A stretch of 64,000 nucleotides of DNA. Origin: Aestuariispira insulae (GTDB lineage Bacteria > Pseudomonadota > Alphaproteobacteria > UBA8366 > Aestuariispiraceae). The notes beneath the pieces are model-generated. The model searched no databases, was not told the DNA's origin, and saw only the letters and a program-made list of their open reading frames with translations. Location: contig NZ_QRDW01000009.1 of NCBI RefSeq assembly GCF_003385955.1, positions 78,419 to 142,418 on the forward strand. The letters run 5' to 3'. A program made the position numbers and the translations under genes. This document shows, piece after piece, positions 19,601 through 29,375 of the stretch; positions within the stretch are counted from its first letter, which is position 1; each line of letters opens with the position of its first letter.

Positions 19601-20338
19601 TCAGCTGGCCTGGCCAGCAGCGAAGTTGATCAGGGCACCGGTCAGGACACGGCCGGTGCCCCTTTCCTGGATGATCAAGGCACAGCCGCCATCACCGGCC
19701 ATTTCATCCCGGCTGGCAAAATGGGTCACGGCTTCCCCCCGCCACAGGCCAATCCGCTGCAGGCTGCGCACAACGCGGGCATTTTTTAGTTGTTTCCCGC
19801 TATTTTCACCCCGTTTCACGGTTGTTTCGTGCAATCCGTCAAACCCGACCAGGGTCAGCACATACTCTCCCTTCAGTTGCGGAAGACCTGAGATCGCGAG
19901 ATGGATCTCCCCATTATTCTCACGGAAGCGAATGTCCGGCAGGGTAGCCGATCGTTCATCGCGCATTTGGCGGATCACCTGTTCGACCTCGTGCCGCCTG
20001 GAACCCACCACATGGCGCGCACCATCAATCACCATCTGAGGCGTATAGACATAGCGATCCCCGAGATTCCGGACATAGGCCCGCTGCCTCTCGGTAAAAG
20101 CCGGGTCGGCAAAAGGATCCTGCCATCCGATGTAATCCCAGTAATCCACGTGATATTCCAGCGCAATCACATCATCACGCATGGCCAGTTCCTGCAGAAA
20201 AGCCTCTGCCGGCGGACAGCTGCTGCAGCCCTGGCTGGTGAATAGCTCAACCACGACCGCGCGTTTTTGATCCGCCTGAACAGAAGCAGAAATAAAAATG
20301 AAAGTCGTGGCAATGAGCGCGCTGATCCGTTTTTTCAT
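19601..20338 (-). CDS. DUF1223 thioredoxin-fold secreted protein
   Basis: 245 residues with a Sec signal peptide (residues 1-22, ending SVQA). The mature N-terminus reads VVELFTSQGCSSCPPAEAFLQEL: a thioredoxin-like fold with a C-x-x-C pair, the DUF1223 hallmark, followed by EYHVDYWDYIGWQDPFA and TPQMVIDG. A periplasmic redox role is inferred from the motif; family members have no firmly known function. ATG 20338 was chosen because the signal peptide starts there. A further in-frame ATG lies 69 bases upstream but would spoil the signal sequence. Confidence 0.87.
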   Translation of the reverse strand: MKKRISALIATTFIFISASVQADQKRAVVVELFTSQGCSSCPPAEAFLQELAMRDDVIALEYHVDYWDYIGWQDPFADPAFTERQRAYVRNLGDRYVYTPQMVIDGARHVVGSRRHEVEQVIRQMRDERSATLPDIRFRENNGEIHLAISGLPQLKGEYVLTLVGFDGLHETTVKRGENSGKQLKNARVVRSLQRIGLWRGEAVTHFASRDEMAGDGGCALIIQERGTGRVLTGALINFAAGQAS

Positions 20339-20475
20339 ACCCTTAAGACCTAACCTTGGTAACTGTTCCACGGCCTCAAAGTAGAACGGACCGTCAAAGG
20401 TCACCAATCAAGGCCCATCAAATAGAAGTGAGGCAATGTGCGCGTTCGGTTTGGGCGGGCCGCAAACAGCCAGTA

Positions 20476-21225
20476 TCATAGCCCGTATCCGGCCATGATG
20501 GATTTCCAAACCGGATCCTCGCGCAGCCGCGCCACCTGTTCCTGAATGAAAATTTTCAAGGCTTCGTCCCGGGTCACCAGGAAATGCCGCCGATAGGCCG
20601 AATGGGGTTTGATGGAAAAATGATAAACGCCGGCCAGGTCACGCCGGACAATGTAATATTTGGCTACAGACATGGGCACGATGGCAACATTGGCCCGGCC
20701 GACAGCCACCATTTTCATGGCCGACCAAAAGGAGGAAACATCCAGCCGCTCTATCTTTCCACCAGACACCATCACATCGATCCCGACCAGCCGATGCCCC
20801 AATACACTGGCAACCGATTTCCCGGCCAGGGACACCGGCCCTTCATATTCAACCGGCAGGGTTGCCGGCGACAGGATGGCGTTATTGTCGGTCATGAAAC
20901 CGCCGGTCCAGAAGGCTACCTCCCTTGGCATATTGGGAAACCATTGTGGATTGACCCAGGGCACAACCAGCGGCATTTCCTGATCCAGCATCAGATCCAA
21001 GCGTTTGCGCGGCACAACAGTCGGCTTAAAGAGGTACCGGCCATCCGAATGACGACTGAGCATTGCCGCCAATTCATGGGTCAAGCCAATCCCGGCATCC
21101 GCATCCACCACAAAGGGCGGCACATCATGGTAAGTCGGGAAATCAATGATCTGTTCCTCTGCCCAGGCTTGGGCTGACCAAAATATATAGATCCAAAGAA
21201 ACCAAAACTGCCGCTTATCCGCCAT
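20476..21225 (-). CDS. Orphan periplasmic solute-binding protein (family 3-like)
   Basis: 249 residues: signal peptide (about 1-22, ending AWA), then a family-3 solute-binding fold (PPFVVDADAGIGLTHELAAML, VVPRKRLDLML, SLAGKSVASVLGHR, FFLVTRDEALKIF-like end). No permease or ATPase gene is nearby, so it may serve a distant ABC transporter or a sensor. GAGG lies five bases before the ATG. The protein is at the divergent end of the family, typical of the many stand-alone binding proteins in alphaproteobacteria. Ligand unknown. Confidence 0.75.
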   Translation of the reverse strand: MADKRQFWFLWIYIFWSAQAWAEEQIIDFPTYHDVPPFVVDADAGIGLTHELAAMLSRHSDGRYLFKPTVVPRKRLDLMLDQEMPLVVPWVNPQWFPNMPREVAFWTGGFMTDNNAILSPATLPVEYEGPVSLAGKSVASVLGHRLVGIDVMVSGGKIERLDVSSFWSAMKMVAVGRANVAIVPMSVAKYYIVRRDLAGVYHFSIKPHSAYRRHFLVTRDEALKIFIQEQVARLREDPVWKSIMAGYGL

Positions 21226-21301
21226 ACAATCCTCGAGACCGGGTCAATCCGATAAGAGGCTAACAGTAAATGGATAATAAGCTGCTAACAGAAGGAAATA
21301 G

Positions 21302-21329
21302 AAAAAGCAGGACCAAACCGTCCTGCTTT
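21302..21329 (-). terminator. Rho-independent terminator of acnA
   Basis: On the minus strand AAAGCAGGAC / GTCCTGCTTT form a perfect 10-bp stem with a six-base loop, followed by TTTTTC. It lies about 35 bp past the acnA stop. Confidence 0.88.
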
Positions 21330-21362
21330 CCCATGAAGCCGGGTCGAGAGAGCCAACCGGGC

Positions 21363-24041
21363 TCAGTCTTGCAGGATGGACCTCAACACATATTGGAGAA
21401 TACCACCATGACGATAATAATCCACCTCGTCCAAAGTATCGATCCGGCACAAAAGCTCAATTGTCTGGCTTGAGCCATCAGCCCGGTTGATCACACATTG
21501 AACATCCATGCGTGGTTTCAATTCCTGCTCAATACCCAGGATATCAAAACTCTCGGAACCATCCAGGCCCAGGCTGGCCGCATTTTCCCCGTTTGTGAAT
21601 TGCAGCGGCAATACGCCCATGCCCACCAGGTTGGACCGGTGGATCCGCTCGAAGCTTTCAACAATCACCGCCCTGATACCCAGCAGCCTGGTCCCCTTGG
21701 CCGCCCAGTCACGGCTTGAACCGGTGCCATATTCCTTGCCACCGATCACCACCAGGGGCACACCGTCGGCCTGATATTTCATGGCCGCATCATAAATCGG
21801 CATGATCTCGCCCTGGTATCTGGAAAATCCGCCCTCGGTGCCTTGCGCCAGCTGGTTCCGGATCCTGATATTCGCGAAGGTGCCGCGCATCATGATTTCA
21901 TGATTGCCACGCCTAGAGCCATAGGAGTTGAAATCTTCGGGCCGGACCTGGCGTTCCAGCAGATATTGTCCGGCGGGGGTATCCTTTCGGAAAGAGCCCG
22001 CCGGGGAAATATGATCGGTGGTGATGGAATCGCCCAGCAATGCCAGCACCCTGGCCCCTTTCACATCAGAGAGCGGCTCGGGTTCCGGGGACATATCCTG
22101 AAAGAAAGGCGGATGCTGGACATAGGTTGAGCTCTCGTCCCAATCATAGGTCTGCCCCTCAGCCACCTGAATGTCCCGCCATTGCTTCGGCCCTTCGGAC
22201 ACATTGGCATAGCGGCTCTGGAACATCTCAGGGGTCAGGGATTGTGCGATCACCTCCTGAATCTCGCGATTCGACGGCCAGATATCCTTCAGATATACCG
22301 GCGTGCCGGACGGATCGGTTCCGATCGGCTCCCTGGTGATATCGATCTTCATATTGCCGGCGATCGCATAGGCCACCACCAGAGGCGGCGAGGCCAGGTA
22401 ATTGCCGCGGGTATGGGGGCTGACACGGCCCTCGAAATTCCGGTTGCCCGACAAAACCGACGCCACGACCAGATCCCCATCTTCCACCGCCTTGGCAATA
22501 GGGCCCGGTAAAGGACCTGAATTACCAATACAGGTGGTGCAGCCATAGCCAACCAGATCGAACCCTAATGCATCCAAATCATCCTGCAAGCCAGCGGCTT
22601 CAAGATAATCCGTCACCACCTGGGAACCTGGCGCCAGCGAGGTCTTAACCCAGGGTTTGACGGAGAGCCCTCGTTCACGTGCCTTCTTCGCCACAAGACC
22701 GGCTGCCACCAAAACGGACGGGTTCGAGGTATTGGTGCAGGATGTGATCGCGGCAATCACGACGGCACCATCTTCCAACACCCAGTCGGCCCCGTCCACG
22801 ACATGGGTCTTGTCCACATGACCATAATCCCGCGCCACTTCGGCGAATGCTGGCGCGGCATTGCTGAGCGCCACACGATCCTGCGGGCGTTTCGGGCCTG
22901 CCAGCGAGGGTTCCACTTGATCCAGATCCAGTTCCAGCATATCGGTGAAGACCGGATCGGGTGTATCGGCATCGCGCCACATGCCCTGCGCCTTGGCATA
23001 GGCTTCGACCAGCGCCACCTGATCCCGGTCGCGGCCGGTGAACTCCAGATAGCGCAATGTTTCTTTATCCACCGGGAAAATGCCACAGGTTGCGCCATAT
23101 TCCGGGGCCATATTGGCTATCGTCGCCCGGTCCGCCAGGCTGAGATTGTCGAGGCCGGGGCCGAAAAACTCGACAAATTTGCCAACCACGCCCTTTTTGC
23201 GCAGCATCTCGACCACCATCAAGACCAGATCGGTTGCGGTCATGCCTTCGCGCATCCGCCCCGTCAGCTTGAACCCGATCACCTCGGGGATCAGCATGGA
23301 GACCGGCTGGCCCAGCATTGCGGCTTCCGCTTCAATCCCGCCAACCCCCCAGCCCAGAACGCCAAGGCCATTGACCATGGTGGTGTGGGAATCGGTACCA
23401 ACAAGCGTGTCGGGATAGGCGACCGTGCGCCCGGATCCATCCTTTTCCTCAGATGACCAAATGGTGCGCGCCAGATATTCCACATTCACCTGATGGCAGA
23501 TGCCGGTGCCCGGCGGCACAACCCGGAAATTGTCAAACGCGGTCTGGCCCCAGCGCAGGAAACTGTATCGCTCCCCATTGCGTTTAAATTCCAACTCTTC
23601 ATTCTTGGCAAACGCATCGGGCGTGCCGAAATAGTCTACCATGACGGAATGATCGATCACCAGATCCACCGGTGAAAGCGGGTTGATCTTTTCCGGATCT
23701 CCCCCCATCGCCACCATGGCGGACCGCATGGCCGCCAGGTCCACGACCGCCGGGACACCGGTAAAATCCTGCATCAGGACCCGGGCCGGGCGATAGGCGA
23801 TTTCATGATCGGATTTTTTATCCCGTAGCCAGTCGGCCAGCGCCCGGGCATCTTCGGTTGTGACTGTCTTCCCGTCTTCAAACCGAAGCATATTTTCCAG
23901 CAGCACCTTCAGTGAAAAAGGCAGCCGATCGATATCACCAATCACCGCGGAAGCGGCTTCCAGCGAAAAAAAATCATATTCTTTTCCGCCAACGTGAAGC
24001 GTGCGGCGAGTGTTCAAACTGTCCTGGCCCGTCATTGTCAT
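21363..24041 (-). CDS. acnA: Aconitate hydratase A
   Basis: 892-residue AcnA/IRP-type aconitase, interconverting citrate and isocitrate in the TCA and glyoxylate cycles. The three 4Fe-4S ligands are seen in [12 protein letters not shown] and [14 protein letters not shown]. Other signatures are [47 protein letters not shown] and [19 protein letters not shown] 24041 was chosen: AAGGAG precedes it by eight or nine bases. A strong terminator follows the stop. The gap to the divergent methyltransferase gene is about 260 bp and must hold both promoters, but no regulator site was recognised. Confidence 0.97.
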   Translation of the reverse strand: MTMTGQDSLNTRRTLHVGGKEYDFFSLEAASAVIGDIDRLPFSLKVLLENMLRFEDGKTVTTEDARALADWLRDKKSDHEIAYRPARVLMQDFTGVPAVVDLAAMRSAMVAMGGDPEKINPLSPVDLVIDHSVMVDYFGTPDAFAKNEELEFKRNGERYSFLRWGQTAFDNFRVVPPGTGICHQVNVEYLARTIWSSEEKDGSGRTVAYPDTLVGTDSHTTMVNGLGVLGWGVGGIEAEAAMLGQPVSMLIPEVIGFKLTGRMREGMTATDLVLMVVEMLRKKGVVGKFVEFFGPGLDNLSLADRATIANMAPEYGATCGIFPVDKETLRYLEFTGRDRDQVALVEAYAKAQGMWRDADTPDPVFTDMLELDLDQVEPSLAGPKRPQDRVALSNAAPAFAEVARDYGHVDKTHVVDGADWVLEDGAVVIAAITSCTNTSNPSVLVAAGLVAKKARERGLSVKPWVKTSLAPGSQVVTDYLEAAGLQDDLDALGFDLVGYGCTTCIGNSGPLPGPIAKAVEDGDLVVASVLSGNRNFEGRVSPHTRGNYLASPPLVVAYAIAGNMKIDITREPIGTDPSGTPVYLKDIWPSNREIQEVIAQSLTPEMFQSRYANVSEGPKQWRDIQVAEGQTYDWDESSTYVQHPPFFQDMSPEPEPLSDVKGARVLALLGDSITTDHISPAGSFRKDTPAGQYLLERQVRPEDFNSYGSRRGNHEIMMRGTFANIRIRNQLAQGTEGGFSRYQGEIMPIYDAAMKYQADGVPLVVIGGKEYGTGSSRDWAAKGTRLLGIRAVIVESFERIHRSNLVGMGVLPLQFTNGENAASLGLDGSESFDILGIEQELKPRMDVQCVINRADGSSQTIELLCRIDTLDEVDYYRHGGILQYVLRSILQD

Positions 24042-24302
24042 GGATCCTGCTCCTTGATTATTCCCCCTCACCGAACAGGCCGACGCATTTGCCCCCGGCG
24101 TATCGGATCAGTTTATCTTCATATTGAAAGTCTTAGACGATTGTTCAAGCTTTCCCAGTCTAATGCGTACACCCGCCCATTTCTTCCTTGGCTGGAAAAC
24201 CTTACCACAACAATGGGTAAAGGAACGGTTCGGCTTGCAGGAATTTTTAGCCTCGGCCAGAATGATCCCCCGCAACCCGTCCCCTGATCAGGAGCAGAAT
24301 TC

Positions 24303-25028
24303 TTGTTTTTGCTGGCAAACACCCGTGAACATCTCTTGCCCCATCTGCCCAAACAGGCGGAAATTGCAGAGATTGGCGTCAATCTCGGCGAGTTTTCCCG
24401 CTTGATCCTGGATCAATGTGCACCGTCAACACTGCATCTGATCGATCCGTGGGAATTATCCACCGCCGATGACGATTATGCCCAGGCAGAGGGGAAAGCC
24501 CCTGAAACCGAACAGGCCGAAGCCCGCTATGAAACCGTGATGGCAATGTTCGCCAAGGAACGGGAACAAGACCAGGTCAGCATTCATCGTGCCTATTCCG
24601 ATAAGGCGGCGGACGATTTTGCCGATGAAAGCCTGGACTGGATCTATATCGACGGTAATCACACCTATGAATATGTCCGGCAGGATTTGGAAACTTATCT
24701 GCCGAAACTAAAACCGGACGGGCTGATTTTGGGCCATGATTATGCGCGCAACAGCCTGGCCCGAAAATATGGTTTTGGCGTGGTCGAAGCGGTCAATGAA
24801 TTTTGCCAGACCCACCCCGTAGAATTCCTGTTTCTCACTTTCGAACCCTTCCCGACCTTTGTACTGGCAAAAGATATCAACGCGCCCGCCACGCAAAAGG
24901 TCATGGCCAATGTTCTTTATCATCTAACCCCGGCCATTCAGATCAGAAATTTCGAAAAGATGGATTACGACCAGTTGGAAATTGATTTTGGCGACAGCCG
25001 TTACCGGTCCCTGATTTCTGTCGGCTGA
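24303..25028 (+). CDS. Class I SAM-dependent methyltransferase, tandem paralogue 1
   Basis: 241 residues, Rossmann-fold methyltransferase (Methyltransf_24-like). Motif I is EIGVNLGEFSRLILDQC, the acidic second strand LHLIDPWEL, and motif IV DWIYIDGNHTYEYVRQDL, followed by GLILGHDYA, the arrangement of sugar- and antibiotic-type methyltransferases that bind a metal through D-x-x-H. It starts with TTG; AGGAG lies about nine bases upstream and the position equals the ATG of its paralogue at 25750. The two share length and most motifs, so they arose by duplication. The acceptor is unknown; the neighbouring glycan-type genes suggest a sugar. Confidence 0.85.
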   Translation: MFLLANTREHLLPHLPKQAEIAEIGVNLGEFSRLILDQCAPSTLHLIDPWELSTADDDYAQAEGKAPETEQAEARYETVMAMFAKEREQDQVSIHRAYSDKAADDFADESLDWIYIDGNHTYEYVRQDLETYLPKLKPDGLILGHDYARNSLARKYGFGVVEAVNEFCQTHPVEFLFLTFEPFPTFVLAKDINAPATQKVMANVLYHLTPAIQIRNFEKMDYDQLEIDFGDSRYRSLISVG

Positions 25029-25138
25029 CCGGTTTCATGCCTGTCACAAGGTCGCCGTTAACAGAATTTGAATGAAATCAGGATAATATCCCTAATTGGT
25101 GAGCCCCCGTTTCCAAGAATCATAGACGGCTGAAATAC

Positions 25139-25633
25139 ATGCGCCCAGATCCGCTCGACAATGTTCAGATCATGCTTTTCGATCCCGACCGTAACAGCGC
25201 CAGCGTAACCAAGCTGGCCATGCAGCAGGCGGGCATCAATCTGGCAAAACATGCCAAGGAAGAGGCTGAAGCCCTTGAATCGCATGAAGCCTCGCCCTTC
25301 CAGATTATCCTGGTCGAAATGACCGATGAATTTTGCGAGCTTGGCGCTGCTTTCATCCGGGCCCTGCGCTCCCTGCCAAAAGAACAGGAGCCACCGCCCA
25401 AGGTTGCCACCCTACTAGGTCACGGAACCGAGGAAGCCTTAAGAACAAGCATTGCGGTTGGGGCCGATTCCGCCTGGGTGAAGCCGCTTTCCGCCATCAA
25501 ACTGCGCAAACAGCTGGAACATCTTTTGGCCGCAACCGTTCCTTATTATCAGGCTGAGGAGTATTTCGGCCCGGACCGGCGACGCGTCCCCGATGATCAT
25601 GAATATGACGGCACCGAACGCCGAACAGACTGA
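25139..25633 (+). CDS. Degenerate receiver-domain protein, phospho-acceptor Asp replaced by Glu
   Basis: 164 residues with a CheY-like receiver fold: acidic pocket FDPDRN (Asp15, Asp17), third strand IILVEMTDE, and the conserved Lys-Pro pair in GADSAWVKP (Lys115). Where the phosphorylatable Asp belongs the protein has Glu60, so it may be a constitutive or non-phosphorylated receiver. A tail with FGPDRRR and ERR repeats follows, seen in several alphaproteobacterial receiver proteins. No DNA-binding or enzymatic output domain is present. It sits between two paralogous methyltransferase genes in the same direction. Target unknown. Confidence 0.72.
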   Translation: MRPDPLDNVQIMLFDPDRNSASVTKLAMQQAGINLAKHAKEEAEALESHEASPFQIILVEMTDEFCELGAAFIRALRSLPKEQEPPPKVATLLGHGTEEALRTSIAVGADSAWVKPLSAIKLRKQLEHLLAATVPYYQAEEYFGPDRRRVPDDHEYDGTERRTD

Positions 25634-25749
25634 TCGCTGAGATTTTTTCTGCCCATCCATAACGTCTCCGGCCCCGGCTTGATTTACAGGCCGGAAAAAA
25701 AAGATGTAGTGTGAATCAGAAAATACCGTATCCGACCTTTGGAGATCCG

Positions 25750-26475
25750 ATGTTCCTGCTGGCCAATTTCCGAGAACAGCTTCTGCCCTTCTTGCCCAAG
25801 AATGCCCATATCGCCGAAGTGGGTGTCAATATGGCCGATCTGTCGCGGAAGATCCTGGATCAATGCGCACCGGCAAAACTGCATCTGATTGATCCCTGGG
25901 AACTGTCCGGGGCGGATGACGATTATGCCGCCAATATCGGCCATGAAGCGCGGACTGAGAATGCGGAAGAACGTTATGAACATGTGGTCAAAACGGTCGG
26001 CCCGGAGATGGAGGCTGGCGTGGTAAAGATCCACCGGGCCTATTCTCATGATGCAATAGACAATTTTGAAGATGAAAGCCTGGACTGGGTCTATATTGAT
26101 GCCAACCATCAATATGAATATGTCAAAAAAGACCTGGAAATGTTCCTGCCCAAACTAAAGCCCGACGGGCTGATCCTGGGCCATGACTATGCCAATAATG
26201 AAATGTCGCGCAAATATGGGTTCGGCGTTGTCGAGGCGGTCAATGAGTTTTGCAGCGAACAGAATCTCGATTTCATGTGCCTGACCTTTGATCCTTTCCC
26301 GACCTATGTTCTGGCGAAAGATCCGGCCAGTGCCAAAGCCCAGCAATTCCTGGCCAATGTGCTCTATCATCTGACACCGGCGATCCGGATCGAGAATTTT
26401 TCCGCCAAGAAATACCAGCAGGTCGTGGTTGATTTTGGCGGCGGCACCCACCGCACCATCATTTCGGTTGATTGA
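25750..26475 (+). CDS. Class I SAM-dependent methyltransferase, tandem paralogue 2
   Basis: 241 residues, the same length as the gene at 24303 and sharing MFLLAN-REx-LLP at the N-terminus, HLIDPWELS, DDDYA, SLDWxYID, YEYVxxDLE, KLKPDGLILGHDYA, KYGFGVVEAVNEF, FPTxVLAKD and ANVLYHLTPAI. Motif I here is EVGVNMADLSRKIL. ATG 25750 is preceded by GGAG at six bases; a GTG at 25711 is in frame but lacks a site and has no counterpart in the paralogue. Predicted cytoplasmic methyltransferase, acceptor unknown. It converges with the third methyltransferase gene at 26500. Confidence 0.86.
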   Translation: MFLLANFREQLLPFLPKNAHIAEVGVNMADLSRKILDQCAPAKLHLIDPWELSGADDDYAANIGHEARTENAEERYEHVVKTVGPEMEAGVVKIHRAYSHDAIDNFEDESLDWVYIDANHQYEYVKKDLEMFLPKLKPDGLILGHDYANNEMSRKYGFGVVEAVNEFCSEQNLDFMCLTFDPFPTYVLAKDPASAKAQQFLANVLYHLTPAIRIENFSAKKYQQVVVDFGGGTHRTIISVD

Positions 26476-26499
26476 TCAAACCCCGCCCCAAGCGGTCGG

Positions 26500-27237
26500 T
26501 CACTTCAGATACATGTCCTGAATAGGCAATTGGAACCCGCTCTGCTGTTCGCGCTTGCGGGCCAGACACACCAGATCCAGGCCACCAGAAAGGTTTTTGA
26601 AGCTGTCTGTTGCATAAAATTGGTGATGGGCCTTGTCTTGGATATTGTAGACTTGAACCGAGGACCAGTCGCCGACACCGTTTGTCCAATGGAAAAACGC
26701 CATGGCCACGACCTCCATGCCGTTGGCATCATAAATTCCCCGCAGAAAGGTTGGATTGACCTGGTAAAAGCCTTCATTCACATAGCCGTTGCAAGGCAGA
26801 TGGTGAATCACATGCCCGCCAACCGCCAGCATATCAATGATATGAGCATAGGCCTGGACAATATTGATGACATGTTCCGTGGTGCCACCATCATAAATTA
26901 AGTCAAAACCACCTTTCATCCCCTCAGGCAGCACCGGATTATTCAGATCGAAAACAATCTCCGCCCCCTCGTCCGGGCGAACATCCATGCTTTTGACATC
27001 CCCGCAGCCGAGCAACCGGAAATAAGATTCCGCGGCAATCAGGCTGGGGTGGAACACGGACGCTTCCGGTGAGATGCCGTCTTTCACCTGATATCCGCTT
27101 CCTTCAAGAATAGAAGGCACTTCATCAGGTCCGAAGCGGCAGAACTGACGGCCCAGCATCAGCATCCTGGCCTGATCATAAATATCCTGACTGAAAATAT
27201 GCGCCATTGCGCGTGCCGCCTGAATTTCTATACCCAT
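26500..27237 (-). CDS. SAM methyltransferase-like protein, third gene of glycan-type operon
   Basis: 245 residues resembling a class I methyltransferase with a weak motif I. The acidic strand-2 loop is MDVRPDEGAEIVFDLN and the motif IV region FDLIYDGGTTEHV, followed by GGHVIHHLPCNGYVNEGFYQV, the His-rich turn of sugar-type methyltransferases. The Gly-rich SAM loop is not obvious, so activity should not be assumed. It follows the PIG-L gene by 28 bp on the same strand, forming an operon with it and the glycosyltransferase-like gene. It is unrelated in detail to the two paralogues on the other strand. Confidence 0.68.
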   Translation of the reverse strand: MGIEIQAARAMAHIFSQDIYDQARMLMLGRQFCRFGPDEVPSILEGSGYQVKDGISPEASVFHPSLIAAESYFRLLGCGDVKSMDVRPDEGAEIVFDLNNPVLPEGMKGGFDLIYDGGTTEHVINIVQAYAHIIDMLAVGGHVIHHLPCNGYVNEGFYQVNPTFLRGIYDANGMEVVAMAFFHWTNGVGDWSSVQVYNIQDKAHHQFYATDSFKNLSGGLDLVCLARKREQQSGFQLPIQDMYLK

Positions 27238-27265
27238 CAGCCCATCCGTCTCTTATTTGTTTTTT

Positions 27266-28015
27266 TCATGCCGCCTGCCATTCGATCCGCCAATAGGCCT
27301 CACCGCCAATCTCTGCTGTTTGTTTTTCGATGAGCGCGCCGGTATCACCCTGCATTTGGGAAGGGTAACATGCCGCGCCGGCCTGTTTGGCCGCCTGGAT
27401 GTCCGGTGTGGAAAATACATACGGGCAGGGCCGAAATCCCAAGGCATTGCCCATCGGGGCCAGATAATCCGCCACCTCATTTGGCAACAACCGCGCCGCA
27501 TAGGGAAGATCCTCATAAAGATATAGTTCAACACCGGTATGGCGTGACAAGGCAAGCGCCGCATCCCGGACCAGAAGATGATCCACATGATTGCCAATCC
27601 CAACCGGGGCCAGCAGGATCACCCGATCCGCCATCTTTGCCATGACCGCCTGCAGAAGAGGCGGCATCAGCGCCTGATCCCCATCATCATATTGGCCCGA
27701 AAGGATCTCGGCAAAACCGGCCTTGCGCATATAGGCCTCTTCAAAACCTTCCCAGGAAACCTGACAGCCGCCCCCCAGCCATGTGACAAAGGTATCATCT
27801 TCCCGCATGCGCAAAGCGGTCACCACATCCGCATCTGCCTGCGGGTCGGACGGATCATAGTTGGACCGTGAAAATATTGTCTGGATCAGGCAGGGCATTT
27901 GCTGACGGGCCACATGGGCAAGCAACCCCGCGCAGGAAAACCCCGCGTCATCGGAATGCGGGGACAGGACCTGAAGACCCTGCCACAGGCCGATATCAAG
28001 TGTTTCGCGTTTCAA
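27266..28015 (-). CDS. PIG-L family (LmbE-like) deacetylase
   Basis: 249 residues. The zinc-binding PIG-L motif is seen as SPHSDDAGFS (canonical PHPDD) near residue 18 and the second part as GIGNHVDHLLVRDA (canonical NHxDH). Family members hydrolyse N-acetyl groups from GlcNAc-type sugars. The start is TTG, overlapping the TGA of the upstream gene; an excellent GGAGGTG seven bases upstream makes this start firm. Sandwiched between a glycosyltransferase-like gene and a methyltransferase-like gene, it probably acts in making or trimming a decorated glycan or glycolipid. Confidence 0.87.
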   Translation of the reverse strand: MKRETLDIGLWQGLQVLSPHSDDAGFSCAGLLAHVARQQMPCLIQTIFSRSNYDPSDPQADADVVTALRMREDDTFVTWLGGGCQVSWEGFEEAYMRKAGFAEILSGQYDDGDQALMPPLLQAVMAKMADRVILLAPVGIGNHVDHLLVRDAALALSRHTGVELYLYEDLPYAARLLPNEVADYLAPMGNALGFRPCPYVFSTPDIQAAKQAGAACYPSQMQGDTGALIEKQTAEIGGEAYWRIEWQAA

Positions 28016-29193
28016 TGCCCCACCTCCAACCCATCGTCCGCATCACGGCGGAAGCGGTGTTTTTCCTCCCGGCTGCCAGCGGACTGAAAATAATCATCAA
28101 ACCGGAAACCATCCAGATAACAAAGCGGTTTAATGGAAATATCCCCGGTCCGGCCGACCATGTCATTGACCGTCATCAACAGAGCGGATTGATCCACAAA
28201 CCAGCCACTCTCAGGCAGAAGGCGCAACAGGAAATCCGTCAGGCATTCCAGAAATCGGCCCGCCTCCGGCCCAGCGCGCAAGAAAACGAAAGCCGCCTGA
28301 TATTTCAGCCAGGGCAGAATAAGACCGCTATCAAACAGACCGACATCGGCCTCCGTCAACATTTCCTGCAATTTTCCAAGATCACTGACACGGTCGATAT
28401 CCACATCCAAGATCATCAGATCGCGGCCAAAAGCCTGCCGGATTGCGCCCGCTCGCAAGAATCGCATGCTGGCATAATAGGTGCTGGATCGCCAGGAACC
28501 GGTGTTTTCGACTGTGACACTGACCCCCGGCCCGGCCAGGGCCGCAAGCTGTTGCCGCTGGTCATCCGTCGGGTCCGCGATATGGAGATGAACCCAGCCA
28601 TGGGCACGAATAGCTTCTATAAAACGGGTGCCGAAACGATCGAAATACCGTCCGTCGCAAGAGGCCAGAAAAACCGGCCCCTGCTCCTCATCCACCGAAT
28701 CCGGTTGCGGCCCCGGCAGCCATTGCAGCTCCGGCAATGGATCCTGGCGTGGTTCCCGGGGATTGAACAAGACCGCCAGATTTCGACTTTCCGCCAAATG
28801 CGGGATCGCCGCAAAAAGCGGTCCATGATCAGATGCCGCCGCATCAATGCGTTGCCAGCGGGCCAGACCGGTTTCATAGGCACCCCGGGCAATCTCCTGA
28901 CAGCCCGCAAAGAATGCCAGAACCAGTTCAACGGATCTTTCCCATCCGCCGGCATCCACCATCGCCGGCAGGGCCTGCAACAATGTCGGATTGTCCTTGG
29001 CATAGGTGGAATAAACCGTCTGGAACAGCAAAAGAGCGGCATCCTGGAACAGCTGCTGGCGCAGCGCGCACACTTCCGTCAGCAGAACACGGTCCTGTTG
29101 CGCGATCGCAAATAACATCAGCCGGACCCAGTTTTCCGCATCCTGCGGCTGGGTTTGCACTTTTTCCAGCAGATGCTCCAATTGTTGCTGCAT
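28012..29193 (-). CDS. Glycosyltransferase-like protein with N-terminal helical region
   Basis: 393 residues, not firmly recognised. Residues 1-130 are helical, TPR-like (HLLEKVQTQPQDAENWVRLM). The C-terminal part looks like a nucleotide-diphospho-sugar transferase: LMILDVDIDRVSDLG carries a D-x-D metal-binding motif, followed by ADVGLFDSGLILPW and ESGWFVDQSALLMT, a pattern seen where a D-x-D glycosyltransferase closes over its donor. No signal peptide. The stop overlaps the start of the PIG-L gene, so they are translationally coupled. Glycosyltransferase is the best guess; alignment or structure prediction would settle it. Confidence 0.58.
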   Translation of the reverse strand: MQQQLEHLLEKVQTQPQDAENWVRLMLFAIAQQDRVLLTEVCALRQQLFQDAALLLFQTVYSTYAKDNPTLLQALPAMVDAGGWERSVELVLAFFAGCQEIARGAYETGLARWQRIDAAASDHGPLFAAIPHLAESRNLAVLFNPREPRQDPLPELQWLPGPQPDSVDEEQGPVFLASCDGRYFDRFGTRFIEAIRAHGWVHLHIADPTDDQRQQLAALAGPGVSVTVENTGSWRSSTYYASMRFLRAGAIRQAFGRDLMILDVDIDRVSDLGKLQEMLTEADVGLFDSGLILPWLKYQAAFVFLRAGPEAGRFLECLTDFLLRLLPESGWFVDQSALLMTVNDMVGRTGDISIKPLCYLDGFRFDDYFQSAGSREEKHRFRRDADDGLEVGH

Positions 29194-29375
29194 CAATTTC
29201 TGTCCAGATACTTCAAAGGCTTATCCACTCTACAATCCGCCAGGGGCGAAGCAAAAGGGAATATTCTGACGGATTGCCCCCTTCCGACACCAGATCAACC
29301 GTGAGATTGGATTTGATCCGCATTTGGTGCATCGTTACCATTCTTGGAAACGACCATAACCGGAAGCCCGCCACC

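Noticed and set aside
20476..21225. Treating the orphan solute-binding protein as part of the ABC importer at 49-52 kb.
   Set aside because: It is 28 kb away, belongs to a different branch of the family and that importer already has its own binding protein.
25667..25702. Hairpin TCCGGCC / GGCCGGA followed by eight As on the plus strand, before the second methyltransferase gene.
   Set aside because: On the plus strand the run is A, not T; on the minus strand the Ts precede the stem. It is not an intrinsic terminator in either direction.
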